Shown here one piece after another: positions 1-12,429 of a DNA stretch of 64,000 nucleotides (position 1 is the stretch's first letter; the number at the start of each line of letters is the position of its first letter). The notes beneath the pieces were generated by a model. That model saw only the letters and a list, made by a program, of their open reading frames with translations, did not search any database and was not told the DNA's origin. The DNA is taken from assembly GCA_038501625.1 (NCBI GenBank), contig JAZAYU010000697.1, positions 114,810 to 178,809 on the forward strand, written 5' to 3'. A program made the position numbers and the translations under genes. This DNA comes from Corbicula japonica (Eukaryota; Mollusca; Bivalvia; Venerida; Cyrenidae).

Positions 1-3000
1 CAGAGTAAGCAAAAAATACTTCTATAAAATGAACGTTCACTTATTAGATGCGTTCTCCCGCTTTGCGCTCTCAATTTATCATTACATATACTAACTCTGA
101 CAAAACCAAAGAAAGATTCGTTCAGTTGAGAAATGAAATAAAAAATGACATAAAGCTATATATCGAACGCTCTACTAACTTTCAGTTGTATTCAAAGTGT
201 AGATTCGTACTATGTGAAGATATTTTCTCGTTCTTCTTAATGTCAAATGTTCACTGCTTTGGCACGTATAAGTAAACTGAATATATTTTTATTTTCTTGT
301 ACACTTCAACGCTGGGCTCTATATAAGAGAAGTACACGTCATGGGAAAAAGTAATTTATTCACGCAGTTCATGCGCGTAGAGGGAGACCCTCTAATCAGA
401 ATAAAGCTCTGTTGTCACACGTCTTTTTTGTCTGTGCATTGTTATTCCATTACATCTGACTATGCTTCTGTGTTGATGGAGTGTGGTTCATTTTTAAATT
501 ATGATAAAGAAACAAATAACGAGATTGGTTTCACATGAATTACAATAAATCAGGAACTATCTACGATATAATTTTGACAATATGAGGTGAAAACCATCAA
601 TTTTTATCAGTTCCTTTGATTTCACGAATTTTGATAAATCATTTCACGTAATATATGGACTAATTATTCAAACAAACGGAAATGAATGTACAAACATAAA
701 TTATAATGTAGCTTTGATCTTATACGATGAGAAAGTACCTTTTAAACCCTAAGTGCATTTCTTTAGAAGAATAACTTTCTACGCGTCTGACGCACAGCCT
801 TTTTACCCGATGAAGAAGAATATATTAAAAGCAATAATCTGAATTTCTTTGTTTTATAATATGCAAGATGTCTTAACAGTGTTTACTTCCACACATGTAG
901 CAATTATTCATAGACACATTTTAGTTCCGGTTAATTCAATCAGTTCAGAATGTAAATATGGGGACATCTCTGTTTTTTTCCCATAAAAGCAATTAAGCAC
1001 GCATGATATTACAAGTGCCATTGCACTTATTGTATCTGATACAACCTCATCTGTACCCAGGGTAAAAATGATATAATGACATGGTAGCACAACGCCACCC
1101 CTTATCATGTGGAGCTGGCCTTGGTGGGTTGCTAGATGCTGGTGACCCAGTATCTTCTAAGAACACTTCGTCTTTGTCTAGAATATCTTAGGAGTAGGTT
1201 GCTAATGACCTTTGTACATGACCAATAGGTTTATCAGCCACATTCTCTAGCTTGGAGTGTCTCTTTTGAACAGTTATCATTCCGATTTTATCCATTGAAA
1301 ATAATTCCAACCTAACTGCTGATTCACAATTGCTAATCCGCAATAGATTGAAACGCTTGCCTCACAGAAACCGTCACAAAAACAGAAAGCAAATATATAT
1401 GCACACGATTTTGGTTGAGATGGTAAGACCATAATAACAGACAATATTGCAAATTACCACTTTTTTCGGTTTAGAGGCATTTCAGTTTAATTTCTTGCGA
1501 TGGATGTCAAGCGTAACATCTATGCGTTGCCGAATTGTGCACACAATCGAGTGTCCGCAATACTAGTAGACTTTTTCGATGCGGCACTTGACCAGAAGTA
1601 AACAATGGATCAAAGGTTTAAGTTCGCCAAAGTTCAGTTCAAATGCTATTCGTTGCAACTTAATTAATTAGAATTTTCACTCGTTCTATTGAAATATTTT
1701 TATCATGAGATAGGAAATAAAAAAGTTAACAGGAACTGCTTCATAATAGCAACTGGTTGACGAACTGTAGATCTTACAAGCATCAATGTGTTTGTCCGTT
1801 TATCAAACAATGTTATTTACAGCGAATCTCATTTTTTAGTTTTAAAGCTAGAGTCTACAGTTTTCTATGTACTCGTACGCAATAGTCTTAATTTCCGACC
1901 TGACCTGATTGCCTTAGACGAAAAAACATAAATTCTCTTGTCATATCGTTACACGGTTCGGTTGTCATAAATGCCAAGCGTAACAACATTTCAGTTTAAT
2001 TCTTAAAACCTTTGCGTATCTATCACGGTGCAGGTTATCCAGACTACTCAATTCTTTCTTAGCCTGAATAAACACACTTACCTCGGTAAAAGAAATTGAA
2101 TGTTGATTCGAAAGGTCTATTTCTGGTTGGTTCAATTTAGCTCGGCTATCCTGCATACAGAACATTAAAAAACAATTGCCTTCTCTATCGTTATCCGAGA
2201 GCCAGGCATAGATTCCGAACGCCTATCTCATATTCCAAATATATAGTCAATATAAAAAAATGTTGTTCATTAAGTCTTCTTTTTTTGGCAATTCTATGAA
2301 GTCAAGTAGTTACTTTATTAAACTCCTCGCAGAACTATTTATTTGCCGTGGTGGTAACGCATGGGGATGTAGTTAAACAGAACGTAACTTTTTTAACTGT
2401 ATTACCCTGTATTGACGGCAAGACTCAGAAATATCAGTACACATTTTTTATCAAACAATGGTTTGCATATGTCAGTGAATATAGAAACATCATTGCAGCA
2501 TTTTCAGATTAACACCATTACATGATCAGCGACGTATGGCCCGGATAAAAAGTGTGTTTGCCCTTAACGATAAAACAATCAGCTGCTCTGATCACAATAT
2601 ATTTTTCAGGGGATATGAGCAAATGAACTATGCGTGTCACAGCAAAATCGCAATGGCAGAACTAAAAAAGTCTTTGGGATGATTAATCAATACTATACAT
2701 ATACTGGTTTGATATTGAAATAAAGACAAAGTAGTTTTACATGTAAAATTGACAAACATAGGTATATAGTCCAAAGACCTTTAAAAACGTTTGATAGCAT
2801 TACTGGTGCAAGGATGTGTAGTAGACGTTTGACCATTGTCACAAATGATACGATGTGTACAGATTATAACCTGACATACAAAAAGTGCTCTTCAAAGTAT
2901 CACGTTTACACTTAGTTAGACTAGACACAATATTCTTCCCTTTCGCCCACAATGGGACCGACAAACTAAGACCGACACATTTTTGAATAAAAGGTTTCAG

Positions 3001-3491
3001 TATCCACTGGCGGTGATGAAATGGACCAGGGGCCTTAATGTGATGGAGTATCTTGTGAATTGGACAATACCAGTAGAAAGCCACTAGCCCTAATGGGCCT
3101 CTTCTTTGTTTCTGTTTTTAAACGATATATCATGATACGTTTCGCAGTGATTTTTCACTTGTGATATGCAATGGAACAATTGAATATATTGTGATCGCAT
3201 TGCGCCGTCTCTAGTATTTGTAAAAACATGTTACTTTGAATGTCTTGTTAAATGTTCGAAGAGCGTGTGTCAACTCAATTAACTTGTAATGATGCAACAC
3301 TGTAAATAATATTTACGATATTATGCTTTTGTTTTCGCGTTCTTATGTGTTTACCATAATTAAACAGACTTAGTCAGATTCAACAAATCTTAATTTTATA
3401 TTTTTTCAATTTTAGAACTAGCGTTAAGGTTTTGTGCTGCCGAAAAAAAAATCTCGTTTGATTTGTTGTTGTTATTTTTGGCAAAAGCACT
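1..3491. other. gene-free stretch
   Basis: No open reading frame here has a recognisable domain, and the longest ones are short and of low complexity. A fragment near 2446-2620 resembles sequence near 53755-53850 (both contain 'ttttcagattaa.accatt' followed by a 'gtttgccct.aacga.aaaacaat' block), so at least part of the stretch is dispersed repeat. No promoter, RNA gene or splice-linked exon could be supported. Confidence 0.5.
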
Positions 3492-3707
3492 AATACTTAA
3501 GTCGTTTAATTCGTTTGAATGTTTGAACATTTTTTCATAAAACCGTTTGTACTTAAAGAAAGAGAAGAATGTATTTGATTCAATTTCAAAAATTGTGTCA
3601 CTATGATAATAATCTTTTTTTAACAAAAAAAAGCCAAAGAAAACGACTCGCACCGGACGCCCCGTGTAGCGATTAAACACGGTTAGCTTGTGTTCCCAAG
3701 TATACAT
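3492..3707 (+). repeat. 1.2-kb tandem unit, copy 1, left part
   Basis: This stretch matches 9517-9732 almost base for base, starting at 'aatacttaagtcg' and ending at 'cccaagtatacat'. It is the left part of one copy of a tandem unit of about 1.2 kb; the rest continues at 8510 after the inserted retrotransposon. The last five bases (3703-3707, TACAT) are the left target-site duplication of that insertion. Confidence 0.9.
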
Positions 3708-3902
3708 TGTTATGGTGTGCGCGGGTATGTGGGTACATTGATCAAGTAACACTGAGTTCGTTACATGTTTATTCAGTGAGGCCTTAACAAGAAGTGTCTG
3801 CTATAAGAGAGAGCATGAATATATAAAGGGTCAAGATGAGTTAACTCTGTACTACATGAATGTCTACTAAGTAAGGACAACGGAGTTGTCTACCATGTAA
3901 CA
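3708..3902 (-). repeat. 3' LTR of the gypsy element
   Basis: This 195-bp LTR matches the other LTR over its whole length apart from a 15-bp extra segment near 3852-3872 (containing 'catgaatgtctacta', a local slippage duplication) and one substitution (aagg against aatg). The ends are TG and CA. Confidence 0.93.
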
Positions 3903-3915
3903 TCTCCCTGTTTTT
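3903..3915 (-). other. polypurine tract
   Basis: Read on the minus strand, the bases just inside the 3' LTR are aaaaacagggaga, a purine-rich run in the position where plus-strand DNA priming occurs in LTR retrotransposons. Confidence 0.7.
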
Positions 3916-4208
3916 AAAATGTGAGTCAAGATCATAGAGCACTGAAAGTGTAATAAAAGTTCATGGGTTTAACTGTTGATTAATTGCTGTCTGTCACTGC
4001 TGATAATCTGATAGCAATTTATTATCCTTTCATGTTCCGCTATGATCATCATTGAACTGACCAGGTTAATGTTGCTGCACATGTTTCACTAATTAGCCAT
4101 AAATTTAATCCCAGCAGAGTTCACGAGTTCATTATGTCCATGAAGATTTCGCACTATCTTCCCAGAGTTTTATTGGGCACTAATTCAGCTGTTAAAATAA
4201 CATTAATG

Positions 4209-7200
4209 TCACAGATCAAATTTAACTGGGGGCTTAACACTTCTGCCTGATCTTGTTGTATAAAATGTAGTATCATTGTTTTCACTTTTTCCAGAATTTG
4301 ATAAGTCTACATTGCTGTTGGTATTGACAGAACATTTTAATGTGTTGCTGTTGCTAGCTGTAGCAGTCGCAGGGGCAATTATTGGTGTATTTGGGGTAAT
4401 TTGTGTTTTGTTAGGAAAATCTAACTGTCTGCATTGTGACTGATTTTCATTTGTTTTTAACAAATGGCGTCTGTTGCGTCTATATGTGGAACCATCGTGT
4501 GTAGTGACAATGAATGATCTGTTGTTAATCATTTGTGATACTGTTGCTGGCTTCCATAGTTTTCCTTGTCTTATTCGTACACTATCACCTATCTGCAGGG
4601 GGCTTAATGGGTGTGCTGACCTATCATAGTACACCTTTGATCTGCCTTTGTTCTGAGAAATTTTGCTTTTGACATGTGATTTCAAGATAACTTGGGGGTC
4701 AAGTTGGTGTGATGTGACTGGCAGTATTGACCTTAGCTGCCTGCTCATTAATAATTGAGCTGGTGATTTCCCACATGCTAGTGGTGAGTTACGATACTCT
4801 AGCAGAGAAAGATAAGGATCTGTTCCTGCTTGTTTAGCTTTTGTGAAAAGAGCTTTGATTGTTTGAACAGTTCTCTCCCCTAGACCATTACTTTGGGGAT
4901 AACCTGGGCTTGATGTTCTATGCTCAAAATCCCATTTTTTGGCAAATTCATGGAATTCTTGTGATGTGTACTGTCGAGCGTTGTCGCTAACGAGTGTTTG
5001 CACAATTCCATGACGGCTTAAGAAGCCTTTTAATTTGTCAATGACAGTTGATGATTTTGTGTCGGGCAACATGCTCACCTCAAAGTATCTACTATAATAG
5101 TCTACTAAGAGAATATAGTCAGTATTGTTCCAGTGAAATATGTCAGTGGCAGCAATCTGCCATGGTCTGTCAGGTATGTCACTGGGCTGCATTGGCTCTT
5201 TTGGATTAGCATTCCTGTGCTCCAAGCATACTGAGCACGAAAGAACCATTGTTTTTATGTCAGTAGTCATGTTTGGCCAGAAAAGCACTTGTCTTGCACG
5301 TTGCGTGCATTTTTCAATGCCAAGGTGCGCTTCGTGAATTATTTTGAGCATCATGGATCTACATCCCTTAGGTATCAGTATCTTATTGCCCTTAAGAATG
5401 ATACCGTCTACTACAGTCAGTTCATCTCTGTAGTTCCAAAATTCTAACAAGTCTTTGTGACATTTTGACCTGTCATTTGGCCAACCTTCGGATATGACCT
5501 GTTTAAGTCGTTGCATTTGCTCGTCGGAGTCTGTGACCGTTTTAATGTGTGACATTTTCTGATCACTGACGGGTAAGTTAGACATGACAGCATGTACATG
5601 CGTGTCCATGTCTGCAGCAAATTCTGGGTGTGTCTGAGGAAGGTATTTGCGTGACAGTGTGTCAGCAAGGGGTATGTCTTTTCCTGGTAGGAATTTCAAG
5701 TCTATGTCATAGATGTTGAGCTGTAACATCATGCGCTGTAATCTTGGTGGTGCTGAGTGTAAGTTTTTCTTGAACACCGCCAAGAGGGGTTTGTGGTCAG
5801 TCTCTACGGTAATTCGTTTACCATATACATAGTCGTGAAAACGTTTACACCCAAATAAGATTGCGTATAGCTCTTTTTCAATCTGGGCATAATTAATTTC
5901 CGTCTCAGTCAGAGATTTGGATGCAAAGCTCACTGGCCTTTTGTCTTGTAAAAGGACAGCTCCTAGACCACTTTTAGAAGCGTCAACTTGTAATGTGACC
6001 GGTTTATTCGGGTCAAAGTATGTTAGGACAGGACCTGGATCTTGGGTGATAACCAATTTTACCTTTTGGAAGGCTTCTTCCTGCGGTTTATCCCATACGA
6101 ATTCCGCATCTTTTGAGAGTAATTGTCTCATTGGGCTAGTCATTTCAGAGAGACTTGGTGCGAACCTTTGTAGATACGTCACCATGCCCAGAATGGTTTC
6201 AAGTTCTGACCTTGAAGTAGGAGAAGGCATGTCTTTAATGGCTTTAACCTTTGAAGGATCCATTTTAAGACCTTCTGCTGTAAGCACATGACCAAAAAAG
6301 GGTATTTCTGTCTTGCTTACTTCCGTTTTGTCAGGGTTGAGTTTGATATTCATTTCGCGGCATCTTTTCATGAACAAATCAAGATTTCGATCATGAGTGG
6401 CCTGATCTTTACCAAAGACAATGATATCGTCAACTATTGTCTTAACCCCTGGTAAGTTTTCTAAGCATTCGTCCATTTTCTGTTGAAACAGGTCATTACT
6501 ATTCTTAGTACCAAATGGTAATCTTAGAAATCTGTACCGCCCAAATGGGGTATTGAAAGTTGTGAGAAAAGATGACTTTTCTGTCAGCACTATCGACCAG
6601 TAACCACTGCGGGCATCAAACTTTGAGAATACTTTGGCACCAGTCAGGTCCGGAAGTATGTCGTCAAGAGTCTTACTGGGGTAGTGTGGTCTCATGATTG
6701 CCTCATTGAGGTCTTTGGGGTCCAAACATAACCTTAGAGAACCATCTGGTTTTTGTACAGTGACTAAGCTGTTGACCCATTCTGTCGGTTCTGTGACCTT
6801 TGTAATAATGTGATTAAGTTCCATTTTGTCCAACTCAGCTTTTAGTTTGTCACGTATTGCCAATGGTACTTTGCGTGGCGGATGTACAACAGGGATAGCA
6901 TCTTGCCTGATGCGTATTTCACACTGTCCCTTAAGTTTACCTATGCCGTCAAAAACGTCAGCGTACGTCGTTAGCACGGACTGTTTAGTCATAGGGCTTT
7001 CTGTCTGCATAGACAATACAAGGTTTATCAGACCTAAGGAGAGGCATGTCTCTAAGCCAAGAATGGGACTTGAACCTGGTGAATCTACTATGTAAAATTC
7101 TGCATGTGTGGTCTTATTCTTGTATGTGCATGGGAGTTTCCTATAACCATCTACAGTGAGAGGCTTGCCTCCATAAGCTGAGAGGCGTTTATTGGTGTAT

Positions 7201-8202
7201 TGCAGCGGTCCTTTTATGTTTAATGCCATGTATTGTGATCTTGGGATTACATTGACCTGAGCTCCAGTGTCAATTTTCATTCTTAAACATGCTTTGCCAA
7301 TACCAACTTTAACGAAAGCTTGGTTCGATATTGTGTCATGCTCAATAGAATTTACCAAGAAATCTGGACAATCAAGATCAAGAGAAGTGTTATTTACCTC
7401 ATTAACTTTTCTCTGCTTCATGTCGCGTACTTTTTTCCTACACATTTTTGCAAAATGATTCAGTTTAGCACAATAATGACACGTTTCACCATTTGCAGGG
7501 CACTTATTGTTCCCATGATTCAAACCACAATTGTTACAGTTCTCATGCTCTTGCTTCTTCGGATTCTGTTGGCGTCCTGGTTTTGACCGGTTCGATCCTC
7601 TGTTGTGGCGATGCGGAGCACCTTTGGGCTGTTTCACCGCATCTACTGCCGACGGTTCATCCATAGCCTTGCATTGGGCTTGGCTCAGCTCGTGTGTTCT
7701 GGCTATGTCTATGCACCGTTCAAGAGTCAATTCCGAGCCTTCTCGGATAAGTTTCTCCCTTATTTGGTTTGATCGTATTCCAAATACGATGTGGTCCCGA
7801 ATCTGATCGTCTTGCATATCGGCTGGATACGCACAGTCTTTAATAAGCAATCTTAGTTCCGTCACAAATTGTTCGAAAGATTCGCCTTCGTGTTGTGTTC
7901 TGGATTTGTAGATATATCTATTGTATATCAAATTTGTCTTTGGCTTGCAATAAGCTTCAAAACCATCCATGTAGGTTTTCAGTTTCTTTTTGTCAGTGTC
8001 AGACACATCCCATGTTGAGAAAATTTCTCTGCCTTTTTCCCCGATCCACAACATTAGGTAATTGCACTTTGACTTCCTCTGATTTCTTATCCAGCGGGCC
8101 TCCAAACATAAACTCTGAATGTTCTTTAAAGCGCTTAAATGCTGTAGCAAGGTCTCTTGCTGCCCAGTCCATTCTGGGGTTTTGTCCCGAATTTAATTCC
8201 AT
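4209..8202 (-). CDS. gag-pol polyprotein (frameshifted near its start)
   Basis: The long frame (4209-8150, 1,313 codons) carries the usual Ty3/gypsy order. There are two zinc knuckles near residues 205-238 (the second is a clean C-x2-C-x4-H-x4-C). An aspartic protease DTGA lies near 294, reverse transcriptase near 400-640 with VDDI near 573, and RNase H from about 720 with VDAS and the ETDHK motif. The integrase follows, with an HHCC region near 940-985 and the D, D, E triad near 1003, 1053 and 1090. The RNase H-integrase order is that of gypsy, not copia. The natural gag start is probably the ATG at 8202: its frame gives 67 codons of gag-like sequence, then the match passes to the main frame near 8060-8080. 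One indel there breaks gag. The first ~30 residues of the 8150 frame are therefore not native. Confidence 0.93.
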
Positions 8203-8308
8203 TGTTTTAAAATAGAATTTTACACTTGTATAGTGTCACAGTAACAAAACAGTCCGCAGAATTACGTAATCCTTTAGTTATAGTTTATTTCCATATTGTC
8301 TATAACTA

Positions 8309-8324
8309 CCACCTTCTGACACCA
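8309..8324 (-). other. primer-binding site (tRNA-Leu type)
   Basis: Immediately inside the 5' LTR, the minus strand reads TGGTGTCAGAAGGTGG. It begins with TGG, the complement of a tRNA CCA end, and resembles the tRNA-Leu primer site described for Mag/SURL/Steamer-type gypsy elements. The tRNA assignment is from memory of that family. Confidence 0.75.
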
Positions 8325-8504
8325 TGTTATGGTGTGCGCGGGTATGTGGGTACATTGATCAAGTAACACTGAGTTCGTTACATGTTTATTCAGTGAGGCC
8401 TTAACAAGAAGTGTCTGCTATAAGAGAGAGCATGAATATATAAAGGGTCAAGATGAGTTAACTCTGTACTAAGTAATGACAACGGAGTTGTCTACCATGT
8501 AACA
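8325..8504 (-). repeat. 5' LTR of the gypsy element
   Basis: This 180-bp LTR starts TGTTATGG and ends CA, followed by the TACAT duplication at 8505-8509. Apart from a 15-bp length difference and one substitution it equals the LTR at 3708-3902. Confidence 0.93.
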
Positions 8505-8509
8505 TACAT

Positions 8510-9496
8510 GATAAAGAAATCTTATTCTTAATATGGCGGCGTTTGAAATACCTTTAAACGCTGTTTATTTGTAATTTAATTAAGGTAAGAGATTTATTTT
8601 TTAACGATTTGTTTTCACTTTGGGGTTCAATTCATTAAAAAAACAGTTTATGAATTATCGATACTTGTTTTGTGACTGCTCTTGGTTAATACAGTAGAGT
8701 GTATATTGTGTTTTTAAGGCACAAGTGGAAACATGTTGGGCAATTGCCGGCCCCGGATCATTAACCATTAGCGATCCACAACAACATTTAGAACTTGGAT
8801 CTTTAAAAACATACGGTAAGATAGCAGTAGTATAGAAAGATCGTTTGGGGTGGATTGGGCACGGGGCACGGAGGATTGGGGCTTAAATGACTCATCGTGA
8901 CGTCATCGGCGTATGACTTATCGTCAACGGATCGAATGACTCACCGATGCCGGATCGAACGATTCATCGTCACCGGGATCGATCGTTAACTGAAAAAAGT
9001 TAAGGGTACTTTACGGCTTCTGTAGACCCCCTAACGGTACTTTAGCCCCTATATAATAAATCCGCGTCCTTTATAAATATAATGTACCAACAATCATTAA
9101 TCGTACTTGACAATAGTTAAGGTCAACCTACCCATAAAGTTTCATTTAATTCAATTATTTAAATCGATCGCGTTAGAATGTGCCCTTCGGGTCAGTTAAC
9201 TTTCATTCAGATATAGGAAAATTAATGTTAGCATCTCCATTCATCGATCGCATAGTATTGACGACCTCGGGGGTTATAAAATATCTGAGCGACTGACCAA
9301 TACACAAAGTTTTAAATGTCGATATTAGAGTTTAGCCAGGGGTATAGTCACCTTAAATTGTATGAAAGACCACGTTATTTGAGAACAGGGCGCTTATTGA
9401 TTCGTGAGGAAGTGTATATTCGCGTTCTTTATAACTATAACGAAGCAATAGTCATTTAAAGGCCCAATAAACTTCTCAAACAGCATATTTTTATTA
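8510..9496 (+). repeat. 1.2-kb tandem unit, copy 1, right part
   Basis: This continues the unit interrupted at 3707. It aligns with 9733-10720 with scattered substitutions and small indels. Shared landmarks include 'aatatggcggcg', 'ggcaattgccggccccgg', a run of spaced 'gactcatcgt' motifs at 8888-8965, and 'cagcatatttttatta' at the end. No protein-coding frame is visible; it is non-coding repeat or element terminus. Confidence 0.9.
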
Positions 9497-9516
9497 TTAT
9501 ATACTTTTTATTTTTA

Positions 9517-10720
9517 AATACTTAAGTCGTTTAATTCGTTTGAATGTTTGAACATTTTTTTATAAAACCGTTTGTACTTAAAGAAAGAGAAGAATGTATT
9601 TGATTCAATTTCAAAAATTGTATCACTGAGATAATAATCTTTTTTAACAAAAAAAAAAGCCAAAGAAAACGACTCGCACCGGACGCCCCGTGTAGCGATT
9701 AAACACGGTTAGCGTGGGTTCCCAAGTATACATGATAAAGAAATCTTATTCTTAATATGGCGGCGTTTGAAATACCTTTAAACGCTGTTTATTTGTAATT
9801 TAATAAAGGTAAGAGATTTATTTTTTAACGATTTGTTTTCACTTTGGGGTTCAATTCATTAAAAAAACAGTTTAGGAATTATCGATACTTGTTTTGTGAC
9901 TGCTCTAGGTTAATACAGTAGAGTGTATATTGTGTTTTTAAAGCACAAGTGGAAACATGTTGGGCAATTGCCGGCCCCGGATCATTAACCATTAGCGATC
10001 CACTACAACATTTAGAACTTGGATCTATAGAAACATTCGGTAAGATAGTAGTAGTATAGAAAATTCGTTTTGGGTGGATTGGGCACGGGGCACGGGGGAT
10101 TGGGGCTTAAATGACTCATCGTGACGTCATCGGCGTATGACTCATCGTCAACGGATCGAATGACTCACCGATGTCGGATCGAACGATTCATCGTCACCGG
10201 GATCGATCGTTAATTGAAAAAGTTAAGGGTACTTTACGGCGTCTGTAGACCCCCTAACGGTACTTTAGCCCCTATATAATAAATCCGCGTCCTTTATAAA
10301 TATAATGTACCAATAATCATTAATCGTTTTTGGCGATAGTTAAGGTCAACCTACCCATAAAGTTTCATTCAATTCAATTATTTAAATCGATCGCGTGAGA
10401 TTGTCCCCGTCGGGTCAGTTAACTTTCATTCAGATATAGAAAAAATTAATGTTAGCATCTCCATTCATCGATCGCATAGTATTGACGACCTCGGGGGTTA
10501 TAAAATATCTGAGCGACTGACCAATACACCAAGTTTTAAATGTCGATATTAGAGTTTAGCCAGGGGTACAGTCACCTTAAATTGTATGAAAGACCACGTT
10601 ATTTGAGAACAGGGCGCTTATTGATTCGCGAGGAAGTGTATATTCGCGTTCTTTATAAATATAACGAGCCAATAGTCATTTGAAAGCCCAATAAACTTGT
10701 CAAACAGCATATTTTTATTA
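9517..10720 (+). repeat. 1.2-kb tandem unit, copy 2 (uninterrupted)
   Basis: This is the intact copy of the tandem unit. It preserves the empty integration site of the gypsy element ('gtatacatgataaag' near 9727-9741). Positions 10058-10690 are also present in inverted orientation at 15556-16157, so this part may be the left terminal repeat of a larger element. Confidence 0.9.
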
Positions 10721-12429
10721 ACCTAAAACATTTTAGATTTCACCTGTATGCATAAAAAAAATAAACCTTACAATAAGAAAAGGGTATTATCTTATTGATT
10801 TGAAGCATGTTTTGCGGGTCGTTTATTTTGTTTACAAAACAAACAGCGAATCTTTCCGAGCTGATTTTCGGCAACTCTCGGCAGGCGACGGTCGCTAATT
10901 ATGCAGAAGTGCATAAATTGATGACGTATTTCCCACTAAAAGCCGTTAACGGGATGGGTCGTATAACATTTACATCTTTCTTTGTTTACCTTGTAATGAA
11001 GTAAAAACTTAAAGAATCTCTAATTTTCCGTTTCGATTGAACATTCCATCTGTATGATGAAATAATTTTTCGTTTACAACTTTTATGTGAATGACGTCAC
11101 CGCGTTCTGCGTTCTTACGGCCCACGTACGGAAAAAACCGATAACTTTTCGCCGAGTGATTGTAAACATTGGTAAGTAATTTTGTGGGCTACAAAAATAC
11201 TGTGACGTTTTAATTCGGACCGGGTCTCAATGAGTGGGGATTGTTTGAGAACATAAATATTTGGTCATTTATACTTTCTTTTGAAAAGGGTCAACGTGGT
11301 TAATTTATTTTCACAATGAAAAAAATAACGTTTTGACAAGTTTATTGGGCCTTTAATATCATTAAACATTAACCTTCCATACGCGTCCTTAATAAATATA
11401 ATGAACCAATAGGCCTAGTCATTAATTGTTCTTAACGATAGTTACTGTCAACCTCCCCATAAAGTTTCATTCATAAATCAGTTCATTTACTTAAATCGAT
11501 CGCATTAGAATGTCCCCATCAGGTCCTCGATACTTCTTCAATCAACATTAACCAATACACCTAGCTTCGCGAGTCGATATTTAGTCATTATACTTTTGCC
11601 CGGGGGTTAGTCGCGGATAGTGGTCACCGGGTGAAGCGTTAGTCTCGCTCGTTTTCCAATAATTTGTTCAATGCGCTAGATAAAACGATATCGATTAATG
11701 ATTAATAACATAAACAATCCATGTATTGATATAATAAAAAACTCGGCACGCAATGACATTATTTAAATGAAACGAAATTCATAACCTAAACAATCCCGGC
11801 ATTTATAGAATAAAACTTATTAAAAAACAGCTCGTTCCGTCGTTAGCCGTTATTTTAATGGAACCATAACTAGTATACCAGTAGGTTGAACGAAGTAAAT
11901 CCAATTCCCATAGACCTCAGTGTTAAAATCTCAATATTCAATGTACATTTAACATGATTTCATTCATCTTAATTTCTAGACAACCATATATTGCCGTTAA
12001 GATCTACATTTCATCTATTCAAAAACACACAGGAAATTGGGGGTTAACTTAATTGAAAGAAAATTACTGATCTCTAACCGAACAAACCCTATTTTAAACG
12101 CGGTATCGCAAATACGGTGCCAAAAATATACTTCCGCTGATCCGGAACTAGTTCGCCTCTACCAAATGAGATATAGGCATGAAATTGCTTTCATTTATTT
12201 TCCTGACATGTTATTTCTGCAAACAAGCCACAAACAGGCCGATTTCTAACGGTTAAGAGGCCCCCAGATGAAGAGAAAAATAGCATATATTAAAACGGAC
12301 TTCATTCGAATGGACCACGGAGGGATACAGCGTCATTTGGCGTTATTCAACCTATAAGTAATAAAGTTATCAAGCCTGGGTTCGATAGAATTAAACCAAT
12401 GAAAACGCGGCACGGTATGACATTATTGC
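10721..12429. other. gene-free stretch between repeats
   Basis: No supported gene is present. Apart from the short diverged copy of the tandem unit at 11384-11523, I see only AT-rich non-coding DNA and short random frames. Confidence 0.5.
11384..11523 (+). repeat. partial, diverged copy of the 1.2-kb unit
   Basis: The run from 'cgcgtcctta ataaatataatg' to 'aaatcgatcgcattagaatgtcccc' aligns with about 9065-9190 and 10287-10410 in the same orientation, with many substitutions. It is older than the two tandem copies. Confidence 0.75.

Larger units (their letters stand above)
3708..8504 (-). mobile_element. Steamer-like Ty3/gypsy LTR retrotransposon
   Basis: This is a complete LTR element of 4,797 bp read on the minus strand. 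Both LTRs start TGTTATGG and end CA, and the element is flanked by TACAT at 3703-3707 and 8505-8509. An empty paralogous site at about 9720-9740 reads straight through with a single TACAT, which fixes both boundaries. The interior has a primer-binding site, one long gag-pol frame and a polypurine tract, with no envelope gene. From memory, the clam element Steamer is close to 5 kb with LTRs just under 200 bp, a single ORF of about 1,300 codons and a 5-bp duplication, so this copy fits that Mag-lineage group; the subfamily call is inference. The LTRs are nearly identical, so the insertion is young, but gag carries a frameshift. Confidence 0.93.
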
